DNA from: BOKV01 sp041739225
Lineage (GTDB): Bacteria > Pseudomonadota > Alphaproteobacteria > Rhizobiales > Rhizobiaceae
DNA length: 64,000 bases
Reading direction: 5' to 3'
NCBI GenBank assembly: GCA_041739225.1
Contig: JBGSOG010000006.1
Location: forward strand, 1 to 64,000
Below the pieces are notes generated by a model, which was not told the origin of the DNA, ran no database searches, and worked only from the letters and a program-made list of their open reading frames with translations. Shown here in pieces: positions 18,368 to 27,845 of this stretch. Numbering within the stretch: the stretch's first letter is position 1; every line of letters starts with the position of its first letter. The translations under genes and the position numbers were made by a program.

Positions 18368-18649
18368 TCAAGCGACGCTGCTGGCCTGGAAGGCGCTGAT
18401 TGCCTCAAACATTTCACGGTCTATATCACCCGGCACAGGCTGTTCGCCAGTAAACCACGTCAACAGGTCGCGATCGGTTTCTTCCATCAGATGTTCCAGC
18501 GCATCCAGCTTTTCCGACGAAAGGCCGAAGATTTTTGCTGCCGCGAACGCCCCCAGAATGATATCCATTTCCTTGATGCCGCGGTGATTTGCACGGTAAA
18601 GCAATTGCTTGCGCCGCGCATCGATCTGCGCCGAGCCTTCATTGTTCAT
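18368..18649 (-). CDS. sdhE: FAD assembly factor SdhE (succinate dehydrogenase assembly factor 2 family)
   Basis: 93 residues from ATG 18649; the frame is open to 18754 but the family starts close to this ATG. The all-helical domain carries RANHRGIKEMDIILG (about residues 17-31), the counterpart of the RG-x-x-E-x-D motif that helps covalent flavinylation of SdhA. The C-terminal LLTWFTGEQPVPGD matches the family. It lies directly upstream of mfd, 25 nt away, a common neighbour arrangement in alphaproteobacteria, and is divergent from recG. Confidence 0.9.
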   Translation of the reverse strand: MNNEGSAQIDARRKQLLYRANHRGIKEMDIILGAFAAAKIFGLSSEKLDALEHLMEETDRDLLTWFTGEQPVPGDIDREMFEAISAFQASSVA

Positions 18650-18771
18650 TTGGATTGCTGCCTGTGAATGCGCTTTCACGAATTTTCTGGTTGTATAGAG
18701 CGCATGTGATGCGAGGGGAAGGCCTTGTAAAGCGCCGGTTGCCCAAGTCAGCAAAAAGGTGAATTCCGCTC

Positions 18772-20880
18772 ATGCGGCCAGACATCCTCAATCCGCTTTT
18801 TGCGCCCGTTTCGACGCTGGAAGGTGTTGGCCCCAAGCTGGAGAAATCGCTTACGCAATTGCTGCGCGGCAATTTCACCGAGGGGCCGGCGCGGCTCGCC
18901 GAACTGCTGTTTCATTTGCCGGTCAACATCATTGATCGCAGCCGCCAACCGGGCATCGCCGCTGCGCCCAATGGTTCCATCGTTACGCTGAAAGTGCGTG
19001 TGGACCGCCATCAACCCGCACCCCGGGGAAACAGGCGGGTACCTTCGCGTATTTTCGTTCACGATGACACAGGCGAGATGGCGCTGGTGTTTTTCAATGC
19101 GTCATTTGATTGGGTGGCAAAAAGCCTGCCGGTCGGTGAGACGCGCTATGTCAGCGGCAAGGTGGACTGGTTCAACGGACGACCGAGCATGATCCACCCG
19201 GACCATGTTGTGGACGAGGAAGGGTTCGCTACATTGCCGCTGATCGAGCCGGTTTATCCGCTGGTTGCAGGTATTTCCGGCAAACTTCTGCAAAAGGCAA
19301 TCCGCGCAGCAATCGCAAAAATCCCGCATTTCCCTGAGTGGATCGATCCACAAATTCTAGTGAAACATCCCCTGCCCGCGTTCCGGCTGGCACTGGAGCA
19401 AGCCCACGGCCCCCAAAGCGCGCAGGCACTCGATCCGCAATCTCCTGAACGCCGCCGCCTTGCCCACGATGAATTGCTGGCTGGCCAAATCGCGCTAGCC
19501 TTGTTGCGCGAGCGCATGCGCAAAACCCATGGAAAGGTGAGAAATCCGGCTGGAAAACTGGCGCGCGCAATTGAACAGGCGTTTGGCTGGCCGCTGACCC
19601 AAGCCCAGCAAGACGCCCTGATCGACATCAAGGGCGACCTGGCAAAGCCGGAACGGATGCTCCGGCTTCTGCAGGGGGATGTGGGGTCGGGAAAAACGAT
19701 TGTAGCCATGCTGGCAATGGCGGATGCGATTGAGGATGGCGGTCAGGCAGCCTTGATGGCGCCAACAGAAATTCTGGCGCGCCAGCACATGGCAACGCTG
19801 AAGCCGCTTTGCAATTCCGCCGGAATAGTCGCGGCTATCCTGACCGGACGGGAAAAAGGCAAGGAGCGCGAAACCATACTGGCAGGGCTGGCCGATGGCA
19901 GCATACAGCTGTTGATTGGGACACACGCGCTCTTCCAAGGGCCGGTGACATTCCACGACCTCGGCATGGTGGTTATCGATGAGCAGCATCGCTTTGGCGT
20001 GCACCAGCGCCTGGCGCTGGGTGACAAAGGCAACAGTGCCGATGTGCTTGTCATGACGGCAACACCGATTCCGCGCACGCTCGTCTTTTCGCATTTCGGC
20101 GACATGGATGTATCCAGACTGACCGGCAAGCCAAAAGGACGCCAACCAATAAGAACAACAGCAATGCCGCTGTCCCGGATCGAAGAGCTTGTTGCCCATG
20201 TCGGCAGTGCGCTCTCGCGGGGCGAGAAACTCTACTGGATTTGCCCGCTGGTGGAAGAGAGCGAAGAAGTGGACGCCACTTCAGCCGAAGACCGGCACGG
20301 CGACCTTTTCGAACGGTTTGGCGCTGTTGCAGGCCTTGTGCACGGACGCATGTCGGCAACTGAAAAAGACGCCGCCATGGAGGACTTTCGAGCCGGAAGG
20401 ACAAGACTTTTGGTGGCAACCACCGTGGTCGAGGTCGGTGTGGATGTGCCCGATGCCACCATCATGGTGATCGAACATGCCGAGCGCTTCGGACTTTCGC
20501 AGATGCATCAATTGCGCGGGCGTGTGGGGCGGGGCGACAAACCTTCAAGCTGCATCCTGCTGTACAAGGCACCTTTGAGTGAAAATGCGCAGGCCCGGTT
20601 GAAAATCCTGCGCGAAAGCGAAGACGGCTTCGTTATCGCCGAGGAAGACCTTCGTTTGCGCGGTGAAGGCGAGGTGCTGGGCACGCGCCAATCCGGCACG
20701 CCCGGATTTGCGCTTGCTGACCTTTCGGCGCATGGCGATCTCCTGGAGATGGCACGCGACGAGGCCCGGATGGCCATTGCAATTGACCCCGAACTGACCG
20801 GACCACGCGGTGAAGCCCTAAAGATACTGTTGTACCTGTTTGGCCAGGATCAGGCAGTCCGCTTGATCCGGGCTGGTTAG
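18772..20880 (+). CDS. recG: ATP-dependent DNA helicase RecG
   Basis: 702 residues. RecG remodels stalled forks and branch-migrates Holliday junctions. An N-terminal wedge/OB domain starts at about residue 60 (VNIIDRSRQPG...). The helicase core has Walker A GDVGSGKT at residues 302-309, VVIDEQHRFGVHQRL, VMTATPIPRTL, and motif VI QLRGRVGRGDKPSSC near 580. AAGGTG lies 9 nt before the ATG. Its stop codon overlaps the stop of the convergent DUF502 gene (GTTAG at 20876-20880). Confidence 0.97.
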   Translation: MRPDILNPLFAPVSTLEGVGPKLEKSLTQLLRGNFTEGPARLAELLFHLPVNIIDRSRQPGIAAAPNGSIVTLKVRVDRHQPAPRGNRRVPSRIFVHDDTGEMALVFFNASFDWVAKSLPVGETRYVSGKVDWFNGRPSMIHPDHVVDEEGFATLPLIEPVYPLVAGISGKLLQKAIRAAIAKIPHFPEWIDPQILVKHPLPAFRLALEQAHGPQSAQALDPQSPERRRLAHDELLAGQIALALLRERMRKTHGKVRNPAGKLARAIEQAFGWPLTQAQQDALIDIKGDLAKPERMLRLLQGDVGSGKTIVAMLAMADAIEDGGQAALMAPTEILARQHMATLKPLCNSAGIVAAILTGREKGKERETILAGLADGSIQLLIGTHALFQGPVTFHDLGMVVIDEQHRFGVHQRLALGDKGNSADVLVMTATPIPRTLVFSHFGDMDVSRLTGKPKGRQPIRTTAMPLSRIEELVAHVGSALSRGEKLYWICPLVEESEEVDATSAEDRHGDLFERFGAVAGLVHGRMSATEKDAAMEDFRAGRTRLLVATTVVEVGVDVPDATIMVIEHAERFGLSQMHQLRGRVGRGDKPSSCILLYKAPLSENAQARLKILRESEDGFVIAEEDLRLRGEGEVLGTRQSGTPGFALADLSAHGDLLEMARDEARMAIAIDPELTGPRGEALKILLYLFGQDQAVRLIRAG

Positions 20881-21623
20881 GAAGTTTTCGTCGACACCCG
20901 CTTTCGCTTGCGGGCGGGCTTGGCAGGTTTGTCCGACGCCGGTGCCGTTTCCTCTACCAATGCCGCAAGATTTTGCTGATGATCTTCCGGTGCTATGAGC
21001 CCTGCCGAAATGACCATTTTGGCCGCGTCCTCCAAACACATATCAAGCAAAATCACGTCGTCGCGGGGAACAAACATCAAAAATCCGGTCGTTGGATTTG
21101 GAGTTGATGGCATGAAAACCGACAATGTCTCGCCCTCATAAGGCACAAGGCGACGGCGCACTTCACCGCGCGTTTCAGTCGCAACGAACACGATTGCCCA
21201 GACATTTTTTCGTGGATATTCCATCAAGCCAACTGAGTTGAAACTGGTGCTGGTGTTGCTGAGCACCGTTTCGAAAATCTGCTTGAGCCCGTTGTAGAGG
21301 CTGCGCACAATCGGCATTCGACCGAGCCATCTCTCGCCCCATCCGATGACTGCCCGGCCAACAAAATTGGCGGTAAGAAAACCAATCATGGTAATGACGA
21401 ACAAAGCCATCAACAGCCCGACGCCGGGAATGTCGAATGGAAGATACTTCTCCGGGTTATAGACATCCGGAATGTAGGGAATGATCCATGAATCAACCCA
21501 CTGAACAAAGGTCCAAATCAGGTAAATCGTGATTGCCAAAGGCGCGACCACAATCAACCCGGTGAGAAAGTAATTCCTCAAACGCGTCAGACCACTGACC
21601 TTGTGGATCAAATTTTCGGACAT
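20877..21623 (-). CDS. DUF502-family inner membrane protein
   Basis: 248 residues. Two long helices lie near the N-terminus (NYFLTGLIVVAPLAITIYLI about 17-37 and VGLLMALFVITMIGFLTANFVG about 68-90). The conserved DUF502 segment follows: GRMPIVRSLYNGLKQIFETV around 101-120, then a VGLMEYPRKNVWAIVFVATE strand region. The C-terminus is a Lys/Arg-rich tail. The function of the family is unknown. CGGGGA lies 6 nt before the ATG. The gene converges on recG with overlapping stop codons and lies downstream of glmS. Confidence 0.85.
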   Translation of the reverse strand: MSENLIHKVSGLTRLRNYFLTGLIVVAPLAITIYLIWTFVQWVDSWIIPYIPDVYNPEKYLPFDIPGVGLLMALFVITMIGFLTANFVGRAVIGWGERWLGRMPIVRSLYNGLKQIFETVLSNTSTSFNSVGLMEYPRKNVWAIVFVATETRGEVRRRLVPYEGETLSVFMPSTPNPTTGFLMFVPRDDVILLDMCLEDAAKMVISAGLIAPEDHQQNLAALVEETAPASDKPAKPARKRKRVSTKTS

Positions 21624-21708
21624 GCAATTCCCCGGAGTTTTCCATCATGGCAACGGTGTTCAAACCCTAACAGAGCCATGCTGCAACGCAAACAGGGAAT
21701 GGGCGGCG

Positions 21709-23535
21709 CTACTCCACCGTCACCGACTTGGCCAGATTGCGCGGCTGGTCGACATCTGTGCCCATGTGAACTGCCGTATGGTAGGCCAGCATCTGGATCG
21801 GAAGCGCATAAACAATCGGCGCGATGAATGACGGCATGTCCGGCATGATCAAGGTTGCCTCTGTCTTCAAGCCGGCTTCCTCCGCACCGCGTGCATCGGT
21901 GATCAAAATTATCCGTCCGCCCCGTGCCGCAACTTCCTGCATGTTGGAGACGGTTTTTTCAAAGATGTGATCGTGCGGGGCGATGACCACCACCGGCATG
22001 TTCTCATCGATGAGTGCAATGGGACCGTGCTTGAGTTCGCCAGCGGCGTAGCCTTCGGCATGAATGTAGGAAAGCTCCTTGAGTTTGAGTGCGCCTTCCA
22101 ATGCCAACGGATAGTTTGTGTCGCGACCCAAGTAGAGAACGTGCCGGACCTTGGCGAGGTTTGCCGCAACTTTCTCGATCTCTTTTTCCAGCTTGAGAGC
22201 CTGGTTGGCGAGCCTCGGGGCCTCGGTCAGCGCCCGCACATGTTCAGCCTCACGCGCTTCACTGATGTGACCGCGGGCCTTGCCAGCGGCAATTGCGAGC
22301 GAAGCCAGAACAGCCAGCTGGCAGGTGAATGCCTTGGTCGATGCCACGCCGATTTCCGGACCTGCAAGGGTCGGGAAAACCGTTCCTGATTCGCGGGCCA
22401 TGGTTGATTCGCGGACATTGACGATGGCACCAATGTGCTGGCCCTGGGATTTGCAATAGCGCAGCGAGGCAAGCGTATCGGCGGTTTCACCCGACTGCGA
22501 TACAAACAGCGCCAAGCCGTCCTTGGGCAAAGGCATTTCGCGGTAGCGGAACTCGGAACCCACGTCGCTGTCGACAGGCAGGCGCGCCAGTTTTTCAAAC
22601 CAGTAGCGCGAAACCAGCCCGGCCAGATAAGCCGTGCCACAGGCAGATATGGTCAGGCGCTCCAGTTTGGCAAAGTCAAACGGCAATGCTTCACCGGCGA
22701 TGACCTTTTCAGTGGCGAAATCCACGTAATTTGCCAGCGTGTGCGAAATGACTTCGGGCTGCTCGTAAATTTCCTTCTGCATAAAGTGGCGATGTTTGCC
22801 CTTGTCGACCATCAGGCTGGAGCCAACCGACTTTAGTTTCTTGCGGGATACCGGTTGGCCCTTTGCGTCAAAAAACTCCGCGCCCTCACGGGTAATCACA
22901 CACCAGTCGCCGTCCTCAAGATACGTGATGGCGTCGGTAAACGGGGCCAATGCAATGGCATCCGAGCCGAGGAACATTTCGCCGGTGCCGTGTCCGACAG
23001 CCAATGGCGGGCCGTTGCGCGCACCAACCAGCAAATTGTCCTCGCCGCCAAACAGGATCGCCAAGGCAAAAGCGCCATTCAACATGGCAATTGCCCGGTG
23101 GGCGGCTTCGCGCGGCGCAAGGCCAAGTTTCAGGCCTTGATTGACCAGATGGGCGATGACCTCGGTGTCGGTTTGCGACGAGAAAACGTAACCATCAGCA
23201 GTCAACGCCTGACGAAGTTCGCGGAAATTTTCAATGATGCCGTTGTGAACAACCGCGACCGTGCCGGAAAAATGCGGATGCGCATTGGTTTCATTGGGAA
23301 CGCCATGGGTTGCCCAGCGGGTATGCCCAATGCCGATCTCGCCCGAAAGCGGGCTTCTTTGCAGGAGTTTTTCCAGATTGACCAGTTTGCCCTCGGCCCG
23401 GCGGCGGTCAAGCATGCCGTGTTCGAGCGTTGCTACACCAGCTGAATCATAGCCGCGATATTCGAGGCGCTTGAGCGCATCCACCAACATGGGCGCCACC
23501 GGCTGGTTTCCCACAATCCCCACAATGCCGCACAT
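21709..23535 (-). CDS. glmS: Glutamine--fructose-6-phosphate aminotransferase (isomerizing)
   Basis: 608 residues. GlmS converts fructose-6-phosphate and glutamine to glucosamine-6-phosphate, the first committed step to UDP-GlcNAc for peptidoglycan and LPS. The N-terminal glutaminase domain begins MCGIVGIVG, so Cys2 becomes the catalytic N-terminal nucleophile. Two SIS sugar-isomerase domains follow (SACGTAYLAGLVSRYWFE, SQSGETADTLASL, and LGRDTNYPLALEGALKLKE). The protein ends with the conserved DQPRNLAKSVTVE. A GGAAGGA ribosome site precedes the ATG. It follows glmU on the same strand by 167 nt. Confidence 0.97.
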   Translation of the reverse strand: MCGIVGIVGNQPVAPMLVDALKRLEYRGYDSAGVATLEHGMLDRRRAEGKLVNLEKLLQRSPLSGEIGIGHTRWATHGVPNETNAHPHFSGTVAVVHNGIIENFRELRQALTADGYVFSSQTDTEVIAHLVNQGLKLGLAPREAAHRAIAMLNGAFALAILFGGEDNLLVGARNGPPLAVGHGTGEMFLGSDAIALAPFTDAITYLEDGDWCVITREGAEFFDAKGQPVSRKKLKSVGSSLMVDKGKHRHFMQKEIYEQPEVISHTLANYVDFATEKVIAGEALPFDFAKLERLTISACGTAYLAGLVSRYWFEKLARLPVDSDVGSEFRYREMPLPKDGLALFVSQSGETADTLASLRYCKSQGQHIGAIVNVRESTMARESGTVFPTLAGPEIGVASTKAFTCQLAVLASLAIAAGKARGHISEAREAEHVRALTEAPRLANQALKLEKEIEKVAANLAKVRHVLYLGRDTNYPLALEGALKLKELSYIHAEGYAAGELKHGPIALIDENMPVVVIAPHDHIFEKTVSNMQEVAARGGRIILITDARGAEEAGLKTEATLIMPDMPSFIAPIVYALPIQMLAYHTAVHMGTDVDQPRNLAKSVTVE

Positions 23536-23702
23536 GCACTATCCTTCCGGTCCGATTCATTCGTGTTTCCCAAAGAGCTTTAGCCCTTGGAGTGCCCCGA
23601 CATGAATTCACTCTTGGTTTCACCGCGTAACGACAGATCGTGGCAGAACAGGGTTACAACCGCGTTGGCAAAGCTGGTTACCAAACAGGAAACGGTCCTC
23701 AA

Positions 23703-25058
23703 TCAGGGCAATTTCCCGGCTTTTTTCGCCAAAGCCCGTTCGCGGATACGCTCCGCATGGCCTTCCTTGTTGGCTTGCCGCCCGCGCGCCACCGCCATGG
23801 CGCCATCAGGGACGTTTTCGACAATCACGCTTCCCGATGCGACATAACTGCCCTTGCCGATGCTGACTGGCGCGACCAGCGACGAATTGGACCCGACAAA
23901 GGCATTTTCGCCAATTACCGTGCGGCTTTTGTTCACGCCATCATAATTGCAGGTGATCGTCCCTGCCCCGATATTGGCGCCAGCACCAATTTGCGCATCG
24001 CCCAGATAGGTCAAATGGCTTGCTTTTGCACCCTCGCCAAAATCGACATTCTTGAACTCGACAAAATTGCCGACATGGCCGCCTTTTGCCAGTTTGGCGT
24101 CGCCGCGCATGCGTGCAAACGGCCCGATGTGGCAGCTGTCCGCGATGCTGGTCTGGGTAAAATGACAAAACGCGTGGATGACCACATCGCTGCCAACGGA
24201 AACAGCCGGACCGAAAAACACATTTGGCTCCACGACCGTGTCCTGGCCAATCATCGTATCATGGCTGAAATGAACGGAGGCCGGATCAACGAGCGTGACG
24301 CCATCCAGCATCATTTGCCGGCGCTTGCGATTCTGCCAGATGGCCTCCACCCTTGCCAGTTCGGCGCGGGTATTTATTCCAAGCAGGTCCTCTTCATCGG
24401 CTTCATGCGCCACCACCTTGAGGCCCTTTTCGCGGGCAATCTCGACAATGTCGGTCAGGTAATACTCGCCCTTGGCATTGTCGTTTCCAATGGCATCCAG
24501 AAGTTCCAGTGATTTTCGTCCGTCAATGGCCATAATGCCGCCATTGCAGAAATCGATCTTGCGCTCTGCATCGGTGGCGTCTTTTTCCTCGCGGATGGCC
24601 ACAAGTTCACCATCCAGCATCAAAAGCCTGCCATAGCCGTGCGTATTGGCAGATCGAAAACCAAGCACGGCTACATGGGCACCAGCAGCCAACGAAGCGC
24701 GAAGGCCGGCCAGCGCTTTTGGATCGGTCAGCGGGGTATCGGCAAACAGCACCAGAAGGTCGTCAAAACCCTGCGCGATTGCCTGCCGGGCTGACAGCAC
24801 TGCATGGGCCGTGCCAAGGCGCTGCGTTTGTTCGTGGAAGCTGACTTTTGCCGCAACTGAGCGGACGACTTTTTCCACTTTGGCCGCCTCGCGCCCGACA
24901 ATGACCGCATGTGCTTCGCCGCCAGCTGCCTCTGCAGCTTTCACCACGTGGCCAACCATCGGCAAACCGCCGATTTCATGCAATACCTTTGGCAGGGCTG
25001 AGCGCATTCTTGTGCCTTCGCCCGCTGCCAATATGACAGTCATGCAAGTTCTTGCCAT
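23703..25058 (-). CDS. glmU: Bifunctional UDP-N-acetylglucosamine pyrophosphorylase / glucosamine-1-phosphate N-acetyltransferase
   Basis: 451 residues. The N-terminal uridyltransferase domain opens MARTCMTVILAAGEGTRM (nucleotide-binding LAAGEGTRM near residues 10-18), so the ATG at 25058 fits the rhizobial family better than Met6. The C-terminal left-handed beta-helix of hexapeptide repeats starts near 250 and carries the acetyltransferase site (NIGAGTITCNYDGVNK). The enzyme makes UDP-GlcNAc from glucosamine-1-P. It is upstream of glmS and divergent from the SPOR-like gene. Confidence 0.97.
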   Translation of the reverse strand: MARTCMTVILAAGEGTRMRSALPKVLHEIGGLPMVGHVVKAAEAAGGEAHAVIVGREAAKVEKVVRSVAAKVSFHEQTQRLGTAHAVLSARQAIAQGFDDLLVLFADTPLTDPKALAGLRASLAAGAHVAVLGFRSANTHGYGRLLMLDGELVAIREEKDATDAERKIDFCNGGIMAIDGRKSLELLDAIGNDNAKGEYYLTDIVEIAREKGLKVVAHEADEEDLLGINTRAELARVEAIWQNRKRRQMMLDGVTLVDPASVHFSHDTMIGQDTVVEPNVFFGPAVSVGSDVVIHAFCHFTQTSIADSCHIGPFARMRGDAKLAKGGHVGNFVEFKNVDFGEGAKASHLTYLGDAQIGAGANIGAGTITCNYDGVNKSRTVIGENAFVGSNSSLVAPVSIGKGSYVASGSVIVENVPDGAMAVARGRQANKEGHAERIRERALAKKAGKLP

Positions 25059-25154
25059 TTTGTTCGTCCACGATTAACGCTTCGCAATCCGGCCAATGCC
25101 GGTTTCAAAGCCCGGCCGAGCCGGAGACTGCCAGATTCGCCGCTGTTCAATAGC

Positions 25155-25841
25155 ATGCACACAAAGGGGCGGGAATTGCGCAACAACATTCCGGCAATGC
25201 CGCCAGAAGACCCATTCGATGCGGCAACGCCGTTCGAGATAGAGGATTTTGGTCCACCGCCGCGTCGTATCTGGCCGATTGCGCTGGCAGCGCTCGTCGC
25301 CGGATTTGTTTTTACCTTGGCGATCATTCTGACAATTTTGCCGCTGCTTCAGCCGCAAAAACAGGCTGAACGCATCGAGCCGGAGCCTTTGGAAGCCAGC
25401 CAGACATCCGGCAACCCGAACCTCACGGACTTGGACGCTCCCATTTCGATCCTGCCGCCGCAACCCGAGGGTGTAACCGTTCTGGTCAAGCAGCCGGAAC
25501 CGCAATCCACGGAAGGCCCGTTGCAGTCAAATTCGGCACCTGTTGCCGGTGGTTCGCAGCTGGCCATCGGGTTTGCGATGGATCTGGGAGCAGCTGATTC
25601 GTTCAGCGACTTGTCGGGACGCTTTGCCACCATCGCTGAGGGAAACCAGGAAATCCCGTTTGACAGACTGGAACCCAGGGCTACCTTGCGTGACACGGCG
25701 TCCGGTCTTGAGGCGCGCCTTTTGGTTGGCCCATTTGGCAAATTGGAAGAGGCTGAGGCTGCGTGCGCCAGCATTGCCCTGCCAGCTGGTGTCGACTGTC
25801 AAGCCCAACCATTCGAGGGCGAACTGATTGCGCGGCAGTAG
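25155..25841 (+). CDS. Single-pass membrane protein with C-terminal SPOR-like domain
   Basis: 228 residues from ATG 25155; a second ATG at 25197 would give 214 residues, and neither has a clear ribosome site. Layout: acidic cytoplasmic N-terminus, one helix (about 41-63, PIALAALVAGFVFTLAIILTILPLL), a Pro/Gln/Ser-rich periplasmic linker, and a C-terminal segment ARLLVGPFGKLEEAEAACASI. That last segment has the GPF...A-E-A pattern of SPOR domains, which bind glycan strands lacking stem peptides. The cell-wall link is an inference and the domain match is moderate. It nearly abuts convergent ccdA. Confidence 0.65.
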   Translation: MHTKGRELRNNIPAMPPEDPFDAATPFEIEDFGPPPRRIWPIALAALVAGFVFTLAIILTILPLLQPQKQAERIEPEPLEASQTSGNPNLTDLDAPISILPPQPEGVTVLVKQPEPQSTEGPLQSNSAPVAGGSQLAIGFAMDLGAADSFSDLSGRFATIAEGNQEIPFDRLEPRATLRDTASGLEARLLVGPFGKLEEAEAACASIALPAGVDCQAQPFEGELIARQ

Positions 25842-25844
25842 CCC

Positions 25845-26573
25845 TCAGCCAAGTTGTCCGAGTGCTGGAAATTTTTCCAGAAGCCAGAAAGAAAATACCT
25901 GCATGCTGCCGGTCAGAAACGCTATTCCGGTCAAGACCAGCAAAACGCCCATGATTTTTTCAACCGTTCCCAGATGCCTTTTGAACCGCGAAAGGAACCC
26001 CATGAAAGGGGCAACAAAAAGCGCTGCAATCAAGAAGGGAATGCCAAGCCCGGCAGAATAGGCTGCCAGCATCAAAGCACCCTCGCCTGCAGTTTCGCGG
26101 GTGCCAGCCAAAGCCAGGATGACACCCAGCACAGGGCCGATGCAGGGCGTCCAGCCAAACGCGAAGGCGAGGCCCATCAGATACGATCCTGCAATTCCGG
26201 CACCACCGCCGGTAAACCGTGCTTCGCGAAACAGCAGCCCGACCCGCAGGATACCCAGAAAATTCAAACCCATGGCGATGATTGCCAGACCGGCGACAAT
26301 GGCAAGCGTGTCCATGTGTTGGCGCAGCAGCAGGCCAACGGATGACGCCCCCCAACCCAGCGCAATGAACACCGTCGAGAAGCCGAGCACGAATGCCATT
26401 GCCGGAAAAATTACCTTCAGCCTCTGTATGTCGGAATCTTTGCCCGCAAGTTTGTCGAGGGAAACGCCGGCCATGTAGCAAAGGTATGGCGGAACCAGCG
26501 GCAAAACGCATGGCGACAAAAACGACACGAGGCCGGCGAGCACTGCTGCGGGATATGAAATGTCACCTGTCAT
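25845..26573 (-). CDS. ccdA: CcdA-like cytochrome c biogenesis / thiol-disulfide transporter
   Basis: 242 residues with six helices and the DsbD-beta/CcdA fold. A first conserved motif LAGLVSFLSPCVLPLVPPYLCYMAG near residues 12-36 contains one redox cysteine. The second lies in FAFGWTPCIGPVLG around 130-143. These paired membrane cysteines shuttle electrons from cytoplasmic thioredoxin to periplasmic partners for cytochrome c maturation. No other ccm genes are next to it. No good ribosome site is visible before the ATG. Confidence 0.88.
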   Translation of the reverse strand: MTGDISYPAAVLAGLVSFLSPCVLPLVPPYLCYMAGVSLDKLAGKDSDIQRLKVIFPAMAFVLGFSTVFIALGWGASSVGLLLRQHMDTLAIVAGLAIIAMGLNFLGILRVGLLFREARFTGGGAGIAGSYLMGLAFAFGWTPCIGPVLGVILALAGTRETAGEGALMLAAYSAGLGIPFLIAALFVAPFMGFLSRFKRHLGTVEKIMGVLLVLTGIAFLTGSMQVFSFWLLEKFPALGQLG

Positions 26574-26736
26574 GGGCTTGGCGTCGTTCCGGTTTGTGTA
26601 AGTGGTCTTTGGTTAGCGCAGAAGCAGGTCTGGCGACAGGCTTGGGTGTTCACCTTTTGGCGATGCGCGCGTTTTTGAAGCAGCCGATTTTGGCGGTTGA
26701 CCATCGTGCGTCTCGTCCGTATGTAGAGTTTCAAGC

Positions 26737-26756
26737 GCGCCGGGTCTTCCCGGCGC
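26737..26756. repeat. Short perfect inverted repeat upstream of tRNA-Lys
   Basis: GCGCCGGG-TCTT-CCCGGCGC, an 8-bp perfect stem with a 4-nt loop, 55 nt before tRNA-Lys. No run of T follows in either direction, so it may be a processing or structural element rather than a terminator. Confidence 0.5.
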
Positions 26757-26810
26757 TTCCCGTTAGGCGCAGTGTTGTCCGCAAGACTTGCACCCTGCCG
26801 CCAATATTGG

Positions 26811-26886
26811 GAGCGTTTAGCTCAGCCGGTAGAGCAACTGACTTTTAATCAGTAGGTCGTGGGTTCGACCCCCACAGCGCTCACCA
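26811..26886 (+). tRNA. tRNA-Lys (anticodon TTT)
   Basis: 76 nt with encoded CCA (26884-26886). Acceptor stem GAGCGTT/AGCGCTC, D-arm GCTC-AGCCGGTAGA-GAGC-like, anticodon stem CTGAC/ATCAG flanking loop with TTT, and T-arm with TTCGA. It is a complete canonical cloverleaf. Confidence 0.97.
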
Positions 26887-26930
26887 TTTTTTCCGGCCAC
26901 TTCATTCATTGGTGGAAGCCAAATGGGGCA

Positions 26931-27845
26931 CTAGCGCCGCTCTTGCGTATCCAGATCAGAGATCATCTCGCCCAATACGATGCAGGATTCGACAAGCTGG
27001 CGAATCCGGCTTCGCTCGGTGCGAATTTTCCCGGCTTCATCCAGGTTGATGCTCGCCGCCTTGATCCGGTTCTTGTAGTCGTAAAGGAAGGTCAGGTCCG
27101 AAAGCAGCGATGGCAATTGGGATATTCTGGCTGGGCGCTGCAATTTGCAGATTTCTTCAAAAACATCGATCCGGCTTTCGATTTCACTGGCAAGAAACGC
27201 GGATTTCAAGATCGGATCGGTCAATCTTGTGAAGTCGCCTTCATTGTACAACATGAAGGTTTGGTTCGCATTGTCCGGCTGGTCGAAATAGAAGCGGTCG
27301 CTGGCGATCGAGAACTTGCCAATCAAAAGCTCGATCAATTCCCCTATCACCTCGTTCGCCTTGGAATTAAGGCGCATGTCATGCTCTGCCTTCAATACCT
27401 TTGCCTGCTCAACTGCCGTTCTGGATTGATTGACCGCAGCGGTGGCAAGATAATCCAGCACCTCCCGCAATTTGCCGAATTCGCCGTGCATCGCCGTGAG
27501 TTCCTCTCGATGCCGTATGAACGATCTCGACTGGTTAAAGATCGCAATTGCAATCCACATCAGCAACACGACAACCATCATCGCCAGAAGCAAATCTCTG
27601 TTTGAAGGCAGTGTATTGAGAAAGCTGCTCATGTCGGCAGGACATGCTGTCGTGACATAGCACGCAAGCGGTGTCTGCATTCCGATTACAAATGAGCAAA
27701 ACAACAGGCTCAAGACCGTAGCGACCACACCCCAGAACACGGGGCTGGAAAGGCGGTTGGGTTTCATGGTTTCATTCTTCATTGCTTCAGCCCCCGTGGC
27801 CTCAGTAATGCAAGCTTCGCTGGCCGTACATCCTTTTTTGTTCAT
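26931..27845 (-). CDS. Two-helix membrane protein of unknown function
   Basis: 304 residues from ATG 27845; alternative ATGs at Met22 and Met27. I do not recognise the family. Visible: a hydrophilic N-terminus, a first helix (about 36-56, VFWGVVATVLSLLFCSFVIGM), a short loop with two cysteines (C62, C68), a second helix (about 84-103, DLLLAMMVVVLLMWIAIAIF), then roughly 200 mainly helical, charged residues probably in the cytoplasm with coiled-coil potential. It stands alone between tRNA-Lys and the hut locus and appears somewhat more AT-rich than its neighbours, so acquisition next to the tRNA is possible but unproven. No integrase is present. Confidence 0.65.
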   Translation of the reverse strand: MNKKGCTASEACITEATGAEAMKNETMKPNRLSSPVFWGVVATVLSLLFCSFVIGMQTPLACYVTTACPADMSSFLNTLPSNRDLLLAMMVVVLLMWIAIAIFNQSRSFIRHREELTAMHGEFGKLREVLDYLATAAVNQSRTAVEQAKVLKAEHDMRLNSKANEVIGELIELLIGKFSIASDRFYFDQPDNANQTFMLYNEGDFTRLTDPILKSAFLASEIESRIDVFEEICKLQRPARISQLPSLLSDLTFLYDYKNRIKAASINLDEAGKIRTERSRIRQLVESCIVLGEMISDLDTQERR

